DNA of 64,000 nucleotides from CAZSBB01 sp964605235 (GTDB taxonomy: Bacteria; Planctomycetota; Phycisphaerae; Phycisphaerales; Phycisphaeraceae): positions 1 to 64,000 of the forward strand of contig CAZSBB010000005.1 of the NCBI GenBank assembly GCA_964605235.1, given 5' to 3'. Positions 52,831 to 62,403 of this stretch are shown piece after piece. A program made the position numbers and the translations under genes. Every line of letters starts with the position of its first letter. Position 1 is the stretch's first letter. The notes beneath the pieces are model-generated. The model did not search any database, was not told the DNA's origin, and saw only the letters and a program-made list of their open reading frames with translations.

Positions 52831-52846
52831 AACTGGAGCAAGTCCC

Positions 52847-54034
52847 GTGAGTGTGATCTCCTCTTCCTTCGGTGATGTCGTGACGCCGACTGCCGCCCTG
52901 ACCAGCCGCGCCCATGTCCTGCGCGACATCCGCACGCCGGTGCAGGTGCCGCTGGCGACCCTGGGCTACCGCGATTTCACCGCCAACCCGGACTGGCGCC
53001 GCAACCTCATCTCCACCACCAGCGTGTTGTGGCATCCCCAGCGCCGGCGGTTGATCTGCGGCCTGACCAGCTTCGACACCGATCTGCTCTACGAGTTTGA
53101 TCCCGCCACCGAGCAATTCCACAGCCTCGATTATCCACGCCTCAGCGAGCCGTTCGAAATCAAGATTCACCGCTCGCTGGCGTTGCAGGACGACGGCTCG
53201 ATCCTGGGCGCCACCGCGTGCCTGCATCGCGAAGACCAGCGGCGCCAGGCGCCCGGCGGCCGCATCTTCCGCTATGACTTCGCCGCCGACCGTTATGAAG
53301 ACCTGGGCCGACCCGTGCCCCCCGAGTATGTGCAGAGCATCGACGTGGACGCCCAGCGGCAGCTCCTCTACGGCTTCACCTATCCGGTCTTCAACTTCTT
53401 CGTCTATGACCTGCGCCGCCGGGCGGTGCGGCGGGTGGATTATGTCGGCAGCATTCCCCATCGCACCGCGGTGGACGTCAACGGCTGCGTGTGGGGCACG
53501 TGGAGCAATCGCACCCATCACCTGTTCAAGTACGATCCTGATGCCGACCAGATCACGTTTTTCGACCACGGCATCCCCGGCGCCGCGGGCGAAGACGGAC
53601 GCATGTTCCCCGGGCAGGGCCCGATCGACATGGCGCTTGCCGGGCCCGATGGCATGATCTATCTGGGCCTGCTCGCCGGGCAACTGGTGCGCCTGGACCC
53701 CCACACCGGCCAGTGCGAATCGCTGGGCCAACCCGTGCCGGGCATGATTCGTCTGCCCGCGATGACCGTCGGCTCCGACGGCATGATCTACGGGGTCAAC
53801 GGCTTCATCACCGAGTGCCACCTGTTCCGCTTCGACCCGCGCAACGGGCAATGCACCGACCTGGGCATCATCGCCGACGAAAGCACCGGCGAACGGCTGT
53901 TCATCGGGCATGACATCTGCTGTGGCGACGACGGCGTGCTCTGGGTCGGCGAAACCGACACCGCGCATCGGGCGGGCTATCTCTGGGAATGTAGACTGGG
54001 GCCCAGCGCCGGCAACCGCCCCGCCGCGCGCTGA
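52847..54034 (+). CDS. Beta-propeller protein (SMP-30/quinoprotein-like)
   Basis: 395 residues from a GTG with GGAG at eight bases, only 16 bp after the regulator. Repeats of the type GKIYxG...LYRFDP: LYEFDPATEQF, RIFRYDFAADRYEDLG, LFKYDPDADQITFFD, LVRLDPHTGQCESLG and LFRFDPRNGQCTDLG, about seven blades. The enzyme type is not clear; lactonase or lyase activity on a sugar is possible. No signal peptide, so cytoplasmic. The longer frame upstream overlaps the regulator and is not used. Confidence 0.75.
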   Translation: MSVISSSFGDVVTPTAALTSRAHVLRDIRTPVQVPLATLGYRDFTANPDWRRNLISTTSVLWHPQRRRLICGLTSFDTDLLYEFDPATEQFHSLDYPRLSEPFEIKIHRSLALQDDGSILGATACLHREDQRRQAPGGRIFRYDFAADRYEDLGRPVPPEYVQSIDVDAQRQLLYGFTYPVFNFFVYDLRRRAVRRVDYVGSIPHRTAVDVNGCVWGTWSNRTHHLFKYDPDADQITFFDHGIPGAAGEDGRMFPGQGPIDMALAGPDGMIYLGLLAGQLVRLDPHTGQCESLGQPVPGMIRLPAMTVGSDGMIYGVNGFITECHLFRFDPRNGQCTDLGIIADESTGERLFIGHDICCGDDGVLWVGETDTAHRAGYLWECRLGPSAGNRPAAR

Positions 54035-54052
54035 GCGCTCTGGGATTTGCCC

Positions 54053-55546
54053 ATGCCCCACGCCGATCGTCCCAATGTGCTGTTCGTGGTCAGCGATCAG
54101 CATCATCCGCGTTTCATGGGTTGCGCCGGACATCCGTTCCTGCACACGCCGCACATGGACGCCCTCGCCGCCGCCGGCACGCGCCTGGGGCAGGCTTACT
54201 GCAATTTTCCGTTGTGCGGGCCTTCGCGCTGGTCGATGATGACCGGCTGCTATGCGTCGCAACTGAACCACCTGGCGAACTTCGACCACTGCGCCAACAC
54301 CCGCCCCGCGTTCGCCCACCTGTTCGCCGCCGCCGGCTATCGCACCGCGCTGTGCGGCCGCATGCACTTCCATGGCCCGGCGCATCGCTTTGGCTTTCAG
54401 GAATGGCTCGGCGGCAACCTCGAACACCACGCGCAATACCGCACCGGCTTGCGCGACGTGCTGGGCGATACGCTCTGCGCCACCACCGGGCCCAATGCCC
54501 GCGCCATTCGCCACAGCGGCCCGGGCGACAGCGGCTACCTCGCCTATGACCGGGCGCTGACCGAAATCGCCTGCGACTGGTTGCGCCGCCACGCCGACCG
54601 GCCGGGAACCGAACCGTTCATGCTCCTGCTCGGCTACGTGCAGCCGCATGCCCCTTTCGTCGCTCCGCCGGAGGATTACCAGCGCTATGACCGCCTGATC
54701 GACGTGGCGGACCTGCCCCGCCCGCATCCCGCCACGCTGCATCCGGAGCTGCGCCGCCTGCAACGCCGCGCCGGGCTCGAGGACGCCGACCCCGTCCCGC
54801 TGGAAGATCAACGTCGCGCCCGCGTGGCGTACCACGGCATGTGCACCTTCGCCGACCGCATGCTCGGCCAACTGCTGGCGACCCTCGACCGCATCGGCCA
54901 ACGCCGCGACACCATCGTGGTCTACACCTCCGACCACGGCGAACAACTCGGCGAACATGGCATGTGGTGGAAACACACCTTCTATGAAGGCTCCATCGGC
55001 ATCCCCATGCTCATGGCGGGCCCGGGCATTCCCGCCGGCCAGGTCATCCAACGCAACGTCGGCCTGATGGACCTGCCCGCCACGCTCCAGGACCTCTGCG
55101 GCGTGTCTCCCACGCCCCGAGCCGCCGCCCGCAGCTTCCGCTGCCTGCTCGAAGGCGACGCCGCCCGCTGGGACGATCAGGTCCTCGCCGAAAACCTCTG
55201 GCCCAACACCGCCGCCGCACTGCACCGCATGCTCAAACGCGGCCCGTGGAAACTCAATCACTACCCCGGCTTCGCGCCCGAGTTGTACAACCTCGACCAA
55301 GACCCCGGCGAAATGCACAACCGGGCGGACGATCCCACCTGTGCGGCAGTGCGCCAGGACCTGGAATCCCGCCTGCTGCGCGACTGGGACCATGAAGCGA
55401 TCATGGCCGCCCACCGCCTGGAACTGGAGATTGAAAAACTAATGCTGCCGGTGCAGCGTCAGTGCGTGCTGCCCGAACCACTGGAGCGTTGGAACCAGCG
55501 CGTGACGTATGAGAACCGGATCGACGCGACGGAGGGACGCACCTGA
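54053..55546 (+). CDS. Type I sulfatase (Cys-type formylglycine)
   Basis: 497 residues from the ATG at 54053. It opens RPNVLFVVSDQHHPRF with the first metal Asp. The formylglycine motif is NFPLCGPSRWSMMTG (C-x-P-S-R). Later VVYTSDHGEQLGEHGMWWKH carries the metal Asp/His and a C-terminal ELYNLDQDPGEMHN. An oxygen-dependent (FGE) or anaerobic maturase is needed and is not in the window. No signal peptide is visible. Part of the LacI-propeller-sulfatase run, it probably desulfates a sugar or oligosaccharide. Confidence 0.92.
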   Translation: MPHADRPNVLFVVSDQHHPRFMGCAGHPFLHTPHMDALAAAGTRLGQAYCNFPLCGPSRWSMMTGCYASQLNHLANFDHCANTRPAFAHLFAAAGYRTALCGRMHFHGPAHRFGFQEWLGGNLEHHAQYRTGLRDVLGDTLCATTGPNARAIRHSGPGDSGYLAYDRALTEIACDWLRRHADRPGTEPFMLLLGYVQPHAPFVAPPEDYQRYDRLIDVADLPRPHPATLHPELRRLQRRAGLEDADPVPLEDQRRARVAYHGMCTFADRMLGQLLATLDRIGQRRDTIVVYTSDHGEQLGEHGMWWKHTFYEGSIGIPMLMAGPGIPAGQVIQRNVGLMDLPATLQDLCGVSPTPRAAARSFRCLLEGDAARWDDQVLAENLWPNTAAALHRMLKRGPWKLNHYPGFAPELYNLDQDPGEMHNRADDPTCAAVRQDLESRLLRDWDHEAIMAAHRLELEIEKLMLPVQRQCVLPEPLERWNQRVTYENRIDATEGRT

Positions 55547-55587
55547 TGATCCGCGCCCGGTCCGGCGCTTCCTGCGCAGCGTGCTTG

Positions 55588-57234
<1,647 letters not shown>

Positions 57235-57379
57235 ATTCAATAGGATAAAAGACGATAAAAATTGATACAAGTCTCCAGGCCGCCTGAGATGCTCCATGGC
57301 GCTGGATTAGCGATCAAAAATGTTGCAAATACATGAATTATCTATCTTTGTGACATAGCGCAGAAATGGTCAACGGCTT

Positions 57380-57396
57380 CTGGCACGCGGGATGCA
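57380..57396 (+). promoter_or_regulatory. Sigma-54 (-24/-12) promoter of the RNA-repair run
   Basis: CTGGCACGCGGGATGCA: the -24 GG (57382-57383) and the -12 GC (57394-57395) are separated by the required 10 bp, with a TGGCACG block identical to consensus. It lies 57 bp before the Ro60 start and opposite RtcR. Confidence 0.85.
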
Positions 57397-57452
57397 ATAG
57401 GTATGGCGTGTCGCAGGCATGAATGCAACCTCGGCCTGCAAGGAGCACGACC

Positions 57453-59039
57453 ATGGCGAATCGCAACCTGTTCCAGAGCATCACCGGCAAGCTATTGCCC
57501 GCGGCGGACACCCGCAACGAAGCTGGCGGCCGGGCGTACCAATTGGATGCCCGGCACGCGCTGGCGCAGTACGCCGCGACCGGCTGCCTCAACAGCACCT
57601 TCTACGCCAGTGCCCAGTCGCAGTTGGCGAAAGTGTTGGAGCTGACCGCGCAGGTGGAGCCGGAGTTCATCGCCCGTACGGCACTCTACGCCCGGCAGGT
57701 CGGCTTCATGAAGGACCTGCCCGCCCTGCTGTGTGCGGTGCTGTCGGTTCGGGGTCCGGGCCTGCTGGCGGAGGTGTTCGACCGTGTGATCGACTCGCCG
57801 CGCATGTTGCGCAACTTCGTGCAGATCATGCGCTCGGGCGTGGTGGGCCGTAAGTCGCTCGGCTCGCTGCCCAAGCGGTTGGTGACCCAGTGGATCGAGC
57901 AGCGGACCGATGAGCAGTTGTTCATCGGTTCGGTCGGCAACGATCCATCGCTGGCGGACATCATCAAGATGGTGCACCCCAAGCCGAGCGGCGCGCAGCG
58001 GCAGGCGCTGCTGGGTTACCTGATCGGTCGGCCGGTGGATGCCGCGGCGCTGCCGGCGCTGGTGCAGCAGTTTGAAGCGTACAAGGCGGCGCCCGACCGG
58101 CGCGCCCTGGCGACGCCTGATGTGCCATTCCAGATGCTGACCGCGCTGGACCTGGCGGATTGGGAGTGGAAGGCGATTGCCCGTCATGCCCCGTGGCAGA
58201 TGACGCGCATGAACCTGAACACCTTCGCGCGGCACGGCGTGCTGGCGGACCGTGAACTGGTGCGCCTCATCAGCCGGCGCCTGGCTGATCGGAAACTGAT
58301 CGCCCAGGCGCGCGTGTTTCCCTACCAACTGCTGGCGGCCTACCTGCATGCGTCGAACGATCTGCCGACCGAAATCCGGCTGGCGCTGCAGGACGCCCTG
58401 GAAATTGCCGTGGAAAACGTGCCCGCGACCCAGGGTCAGGTGTACGTGTTCCCCGACATCTCCGGCTCCATGCATTCGCCCCTGACCGGTCAGCGGCGCG
58501 GCTCAACCTCCGCGGTGCGCTGCATTGATGTGGCGGCGCTCATCGCGGCGGCGGTGCTGCGGAAGAATCCGCAAACCAAAGTCATCCCGTTCGAGTCGAA
58601 CGTGGTGCTGTCGCGCCAGGCGCGGTTGAATCCGCGGGATTCGATCATGACCAACGCCCAGAAGCTCGCGGCGCTGCCCTGCGGCGGCACCAACTGCTCG
58701 GCTCCATTGCGTTACCTCAACGAGCGTCACGCCAAGGGCGATTTGGTCATCTACGTCTCGGACAACGAATCGTGGGTCGACTCCCCGCTGCATGGCCATT
58801 GGGGCGGCAGCCCGAGCGAAACGATGGTGCAGTGGGCGCGGTTCAAGGACCGCAGCCCGAACGCCAGAATGATCTGCATCGACCTGCAGCCGTACGCCAC
58901 GACGCAGGCGAAGGAGCGCGACGACATCATCAATGTCGGCGGTTTCTCCGATCAGGTGTTCAAGCTCATCGCGGCCGTCGGTTCGGGTCAGTCGCAGGCG
59001 GGTCACCTGGTGCAGATGATCGAAGCCCTGCGGTTGTAG
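57453..59039 (+). CDS. rsr: Ro60/TROVE-domain RNA-binding protein (Rsr)
   Basis: 528 residues from the ATG at 57453, preceded by AAGGAG. The TROVE HEAT-repeat ring covers about 20-340 (LYARQVGFMKDLPALLCAVL, DWEWKAIARHAPWQMTRMNL). The von Willebrand A domain at about 340-520 has an intact MIDAS, DISGSMHS, plus TNCSAP and SDNES. Bacterial Ro60 binds Y RNAs on its outer face and, with PNPase, degrades or stores structured RNA. The four RNAs directly downstream are its probable ligands. Confidence 0.93.
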   Translation: MANRNLFQSITGKLLPAADTRNEAGGRAYQLDARHALAQYAATGCLNSTFYASAQSQLAKVLELTAQVEPEFIARTALYARQVGFMKDLPALLCAVLSVRGPGLLAEVFDRVIDSPRMLRNFVQIMRSGVVGRKSLGSLPKRLVTQWIEQRTDEQLFIGSVGNDPSLADIIKMVHPKPSGAQRQALLGYLIGRPVDAAALPALVQQFEAYKAAPDRRALATPDVPFQMLTALDLADWEWKAIARHAPWQMTRMNLNTFARHGVLADRELVRLISRRLADRKLIAQARVFPYQLLAAYLHASNDLPTEIRLALQDALEIAVENVPATQGQVYVFPDISGSMHSPLTGQRRGSTSAVRCIDVAALIAAAVLRKNPQTKVIPFESNVVLSRQARLNPRDSIMTNAQKLAALPCGGTNCSAPLRYLNERHAKGDLVIYVSDNESWVDSPLHGHWGGSPSETMVQWARFKDRSPNARMICIDLQPYATTQAKERDDIINVGGFSDQVFKLIAAVGSGQSQAGHLVQMIEALRL

Positions 59040-59111
59040 CTGGCGTTCATCCCGCCAGGATTGGCCAGGGCAGCATGGTGGGTCGCGGTGAAGTTGTCAT
59101 CATGGCCGAGC

Positions 59112-59220
59112 GGTTGTTGCGAATGCCGGTGTGAATACATGGCAAAGGCCTGCGGGCCCAGCGGGTTCGACTCCCGCCCCCCTGATGGGGTTGTTCTCAC
59201 CAACAGTTGTCGCGGCAACC
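59112..59220 (+). ncRNA. Y-RNA-like RNA 1 (no D-arm)
   Basis: Ends pair in an 11-bp stem GGTTGTTGCGA (59112-59122) with TCGCGGCAACC (59210-59220), two G-U pairs. Directly after the left strand is the shared CGAATGCC motif. A second helix GGTGTGAA/TTCTCACC follows. Inside are a T-arm GCGGG-TTCGACT-CCCGC and a closed hairpin CCCC-CTGAT-GGGG. A D-arm is missing, unlike the other three copies. Confidence 0.65.
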
Positions 59221-59242
59221 ACGGCGTCAGGAAATTTTCGGG

Positions 59243-59387
59243 AGTCGGCGAATGCCGGTGGAACTACATGCTTTCAATGCCGAGGTTGCGGGTTCGATTC
59301 CCGTCCGCTCCATTGCTGCGTGTCGGAGCGGTAGCTCAACGGAAGAGCGCGTACGTGTTTCACCAAACCTGGTCGCCGACTTTTTTT
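59243..59387 (+). ncRNA. Y-RNA-like RNA 2 (tRNA-like module with closed acceptor)
   Basis: The terminal stem is AGTCGGCGA (59243-59251) with TCGCCGACT (59373-59381), 9 perfect bp, followed by a seven-T run. The motif GGCGAATGCC begins it, then helix GGTGGAAC/GTTTCACC. The inner module has, in this order, T-arm (GCGGGTTCGATTCCCG), acceptor strands CCGCTCC and GGAGCGG closed by a 13-nt loop, and D-arm TAGCTCAACGGAAGAGC. So a tRNA body is present in permuted order with its anticodon end opening to the terminal stem. Confidence 0.8.
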
Positions 59388-59395
59388 GTTTCGTC

Positions 59396-59533
59396 ACGCT
59401 GTCGAATGCCGGCCGGACTACATGGTAGAGCACCCCTCCACCAGGGAGGGGAGGCCGCGGGTTCGACTCCCGCTTCCGGGTTCAACCGGAATAGCTCAGC
59501 AACAAGGTCTGACCAAACGGTTGTCGACAGCGT
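59396..59533 (+). ncRNA. Y-RNA-like RNA 3
   Basis: Terminal stem ACGCTGTCGA (59396-59405) with TCGACAGCGT (59524-59533), 10 perfect bp. Shared motif TGTCGAATGCC, helix GGCCGGAC/GTCTGACC. T-arm GCGGGTTCGACTCCCGC, acceptor TTCCGG/CCGGAA closed by GTTCAA, and a degenerate D-arm (TAGCTCAGCAACAAGGTC). An extra hairpin CCCCTCC-ACCA-GGGAGGGG stands in the variable-arm position. No T-run follows, so it may be processed from a longer transcript. Confidence 0.75.
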
Positions 59534-59557
59534 CAAACTGATGTGGGTCCGTGGAAC

Positions 59558-59696
59558 TGCGGCGAATGCCGATGGAACTACAAGTTGCCAACTTCCTGGT
59601 TGTGGGTTCGAGCCCCACCGGCTCCACTGGGCGACCAGTGGTCCGTAGCTCAAATGGGTAGAGCGGGAGTTTCATTACTTTTGTCGCCGCATTTTT
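59558..59696 (+). ncRNA. Y-RNA-like RNA 4
   Basis: Terminal stem TGCGGCGA (59558-59565) with TCGCCGCA (59684-59691), 8 perfect bp, followed by five T. Motif GGCGAATGCC, helix GATGGAAC/GTTTCATT with two G-U. T-arm GTGGGTTCGAGCCCCAC, acceptor-like helix CCACTGG/CCAGTGG closed by GCGA, D-arm TAGCTCAAATGGGTAGAGC. It ends 48 bp before rtcB. Confidence 0.8.
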
Positions 59697-59743
59697 ACCG
59701 CCCGACTTTTTCACCATGCCCTGAAGGCAATGGAGCGACGGCC

Positions 59744-61237
59744 ATGTCCGAGCTGCTTAACCATCAACTGATTCCCACCGGCGAAGCGACCGCCAAGCTG
59801 CCCTTGCCCAAGGGGCACGGTGAGCCGATCACGGTGATCGGCACCGAGGCGATCCGCCAGACCTTTGACGCCGGCTGTCTCCAGCAGGCGCTCAACTCGC
59901 GCCTCGCGCCGGGCGTGTCGCATCTGGTGCTCAATCCCGATGCGCACATCGGCTACGGCGCGCCGGTCGGCTGTGTGATGGCTTCGCCCACGCACATCTA
60001 TCCCGGCCCGGTGGGGGTGGACATCAAGTGCTCGATGAGCCTGCTGCAATTCGACGTGCCCGCCGAGCAGATTGCGGACAAGCCGACCCGCCGCGCGTTG
60101 ATCGACGCCGTCTGTGCGCGGGTGCCCACGGGAGCGGGCAAGGGTCAGCGTCAGGCGCCCAAGTCGCGCCGGGTGCATGAGCAGATGGGCCGCATCATTG
60201 CCGCCGAGGGCGCGAGCAAGACGGTGCTGGAAATGCTCGGCGTGCCGCGCAACTGGCGTTACCGCTGCGAAGATGCCGCGCATGTGGGTCACGACGACAC
60301 GACCGACGCGCTGTATCAGCGTCTGGATTTTCTGCTCAAGACCGGGCGTTTCCCGGCGTTCGCCAACAAGATCACCCAACTGGGCTCCTACGGCGGGGGC
60401 AACCACTTCGGCGAATGCGAGGTGGTGCAGGTCGATCCGCAACAAAGCGCGACGGCCGCCGCCTTCGGGCTCAAGGATGGCTGCGTGGCGTTCCTGTCCC
60501 ACTGCGGTTCGCGCGGCTTCGGCCACGACCTGGCGATGGGGCAGTTCCGCGCCCTGCAGGAGCGGTTCAACACCTGGTCGATCCCGTTCCCCGGCGATGA
60601 CCGGGAGCTGTGCTACGCGCCCCTGGGCACCCCGGAGGCCGACGCTTATCTGGATGACATGGCGCTGGGGGCGAACTATGCCACGCTCAATCACCTGCTG
60701 ATCAACGCGCTGGTGCTTGAAGCGTTTCAGGAGGTGCTGCCCGGCGTCAAGGGCGAGTTGGTGTACTTCATCAGCCACAACATCGCCCGCAAGGAAATCG
60801 TTGACAATCAGCCGATGTGGGTGATGCGCAAGGGCGCGACCCGCGCCTTTCCCGCCGGCCATTTCGCGCTGCGCGAGACGCCCTTCGCGCAGACCGGCCA
60901 CCCGATCCTGCTGCCGGGCGATCCGCAGCGCGGCTCGGCGGTGATGGTGGCGCAGAGCGGCGCCGCCGCGTCGCTGTATTCGGTCAACCATGGCGCCGGC
61001 CGGTGCATGGGCCGCAAGTCCGCCCAGCGCACGCTCGACCAGCAGGCCATTGATGCGTCATTTGAGGAGTTGGATATTCTCACCAATTGCCGCAACTATC
61101 CGCGCGATGAAGCGCCGGCTGCGTACAAGGATTTCGAGGAAGTGCTGCGCTCGGTCAAGAGCGCCGGGCTGGCGCAGGAAGTCGCCCGGCTCCGCGCCCG
61201 CTTTGTGATCAAGGACGCCAGCCAGGCGGATGATTGA
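59744..61237 (+). CDS. rtcB: RtcB RNA-splicing ligase
   Basis: 497 residues from the ATG at 59744 (TGGAG upstream). RtcB motifs in order: NPDAHIGYGAPVG, VGVDIKCSM (metal Asp and Cys), YGGGNHFGE, SHCGSRGFGHDL, FISHNIARKE, MRKGATRAFPAG, and the guanylylated His in NHGAGRCMGR, then DEAPAAYKDFEEV. It joins 2',3'-cyclic-phosphate or 3'-phosphate ends to 5'-OH ends with GTP and Mn2+. The DIKCS variant and the 90-residue excess over E. coli RtcB place it in a distinct subgroup. No archease gene is near. It is followed by rtcA (33 bp). Confidence 0.93.
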   Translation: MSELLNHQLIPTGEATAKLPLPKGHGEPITVIGTEAIRQTFDAGCLQQALNSRLAPGVSHLVLNPDAHIGYGAPVGCVMASPTHIYPGPVGVDIKCSMSLLQFDVPAEQIADKPTRRALIDAVCARVPTGAGKGQRQAPKSRRVHEQMGRIIAAEGASKTVLEMLGVPRNWRYRCEDAAHVGHDDTTDALYQRLDFLLKTGRFPAFANKITQLGSYGGGNHFGECEVVQVDPQQSATAAAFGLKDGCVAFLSHCGSRGFGHDLAMGQFRALQERFNTWSIPFPGDDRELCYAPLGTPEADAYLDDMALGANYATLNHLLINALVLEAFQEVLPGVKGELVYFISHNIARKEIVDNQPMWVMRKGATRAFPAGHFALRETPFAQTGHPILLPGDPQRGSAVMVAQSGAAASLYSVNHGAGRCMGRKSAQRTLDQQAIDASFEELDILTNCRNYPRDEAPAAYKDFEEVLRSVKSAGLAQEVARLRARFVIKDASQADD

Positions 61238-61270
61238 CCCCGTGTGAGCTGGTGCAGATGGGATGCTGAA

Positions 61271-62299
61271 ATGAACGCGGTGTTGAAGCAGATTGATGGC
61301 GCCCAGGGCGAAGGCGGCGGGCAGATCCTGCGCTCCGCGCTGGCGCTGAGCATGGTGACGGGGACGCCGATGCGGATTCACAACATCCGCGCCGGCCGGA
61401 GCAAGCCCGGGTTGATGCGCCAGCATCTGACCGCTCTGCGCGCCGCGGCCGAGGTGTGCCACGCGCAGGTCGGCGGCGATGCCATTGGTTCCCAGGAGGT
61501 GACGTTCACCCCCGGCGCGGTGGCGCCGGGCGACTATCACTTCAGCATCGGCACCGCCGGCAGCACCACGCTGGTGCTGCAGACCATCCTGCCGGCGCTG
61601 CTGCGCGGCAGTCAACCCAGCACGATCGTGCTGGAAGGCGGCACGCACAATCCCTTCGCTCCGCCGTTTGATTTTCTGGTGCGGACCTATCTGCCGGTGC
61701 TGGCGCGGCTGGGGCCAAGCGTCACCGCCACGCTGGATCGCGCTGGCTTCTACCCGGCCGGCGGTGGACAGATGACGGTGCGGGTTGAGCCGGTGGCGCA
61801 GCTTGCCCCGGTGGAACTGCTGGAGCGCAGCGAAATCCGCCGGCGCACGGCCAGCGCCACCGTGGCGAACCTGCCCCGGGCGATTGCCGAGCGCGAGTTG
61901 GCGGTCGTGCAGCGCAAGCTCAATTGGCCCGCCGAGTGCTTGTCGGTGGTGGAAGTGAACCAGACGCCGGGCCCCGGCAATCTGGTCACGCTGGCGTTGG
62001 AACTGGACAGTCACTGCGAAGTCTTCACCAGCTTTGGCGTAGTGGACCGCCCCGCCGAGTCGGTCGCCAATCATGCCGTGCAGCAGTGTCAGCGTTACCT
62101 CAAGTCCACCGCTCCGGTGGGTGAACACCTGGCGGATCAGATTCTGCTGCCGCTGGCGCTGGCGGGAGCCGGCAGCTACCGCGCCATCTGTCTCTCGCGT
62201 CATACGTCCACCCACATTGAAGTGGTGCGCAGCTTTCTGGAGTGCCCGGTGAACACCCGCATGCTGCCGGATAAGAGCGTGCAGATCACGGTGGGTTGA
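61271..62299 (+). CDS. rtcA: RtcA RNA 3'-terminal phosphate cyclase
   Basis: 342 residues from the ATG at 61271. Family blocks: DGAQGEGGGQILRSALALSM, NIRAGRSKPGLMRQHLTALR, GTAGSTTLVLQTILPALL, GGTHNPFAPPFDFL, GFYPAGGGQM, HLADQILLPLALAGAGSY, and the adenylylated His in SRHTSTHIEVV. It turns RNA 3'-phosphate into 2',3'-cyclic phosphate with ATP, making substrates for ligation or protecting ends. It is the last gene of the RNA-repair run. Confidence 0.93.
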   Translation: MNAVLKQIDGAQGEGGGQILRSALALSMVTGTPMRIHNIRAGRSKPGLMRQHLTALRAAAEVCHAQVGGDAIGSQEVTFTPGAVAPGDYHFSIGTAGSTTLVLQTILPALLRGSQPSTIVLEGGTHNPFAPPFDFLVRTYLPVLARLGPSVTATLDRAGFYPAGGGQMTVRVEPVAQLAPVELLERSEIRRRTASATVANLPRAIAERELAVVQRKLNWPAECLSVVEVNQTPGPGNLVTLALELDSHCEVFTSFGVVDRPAESVANHAVQQCQRYLKSTAPVGEHLADQILLPLALAGAGSYRAICLSRHTSTHIEVVRSFLECPVNTRMLPDKSVQITVG

Positions 62300-62403
62300 C
62301 TGCCTGATCACGTGGTCACAGATTGCCTGCTGCGCGACAGTCTGGGCGTCAGTCAAAGGTGGTGTCTGAAGCAGGAGCGGACATTTTCCCGTTCAGTGGG
62401 ACG

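Noticed and set aside
59099..59190. Ordinary tRNA-Ser-like gene starting at GGCCGAGCGG
   Set aside because: No anticodon stem-loop could be built; the T-arm belongs to Y-like RNA 1 with its own terminal stem.
59061..59648. 195-residue frame and minus-strand frames over the Ro60-rtcB spacer
   Set aside because: They cross the structured RNAs and have no protein-like sequence; the bases are explained by RNA pairing.
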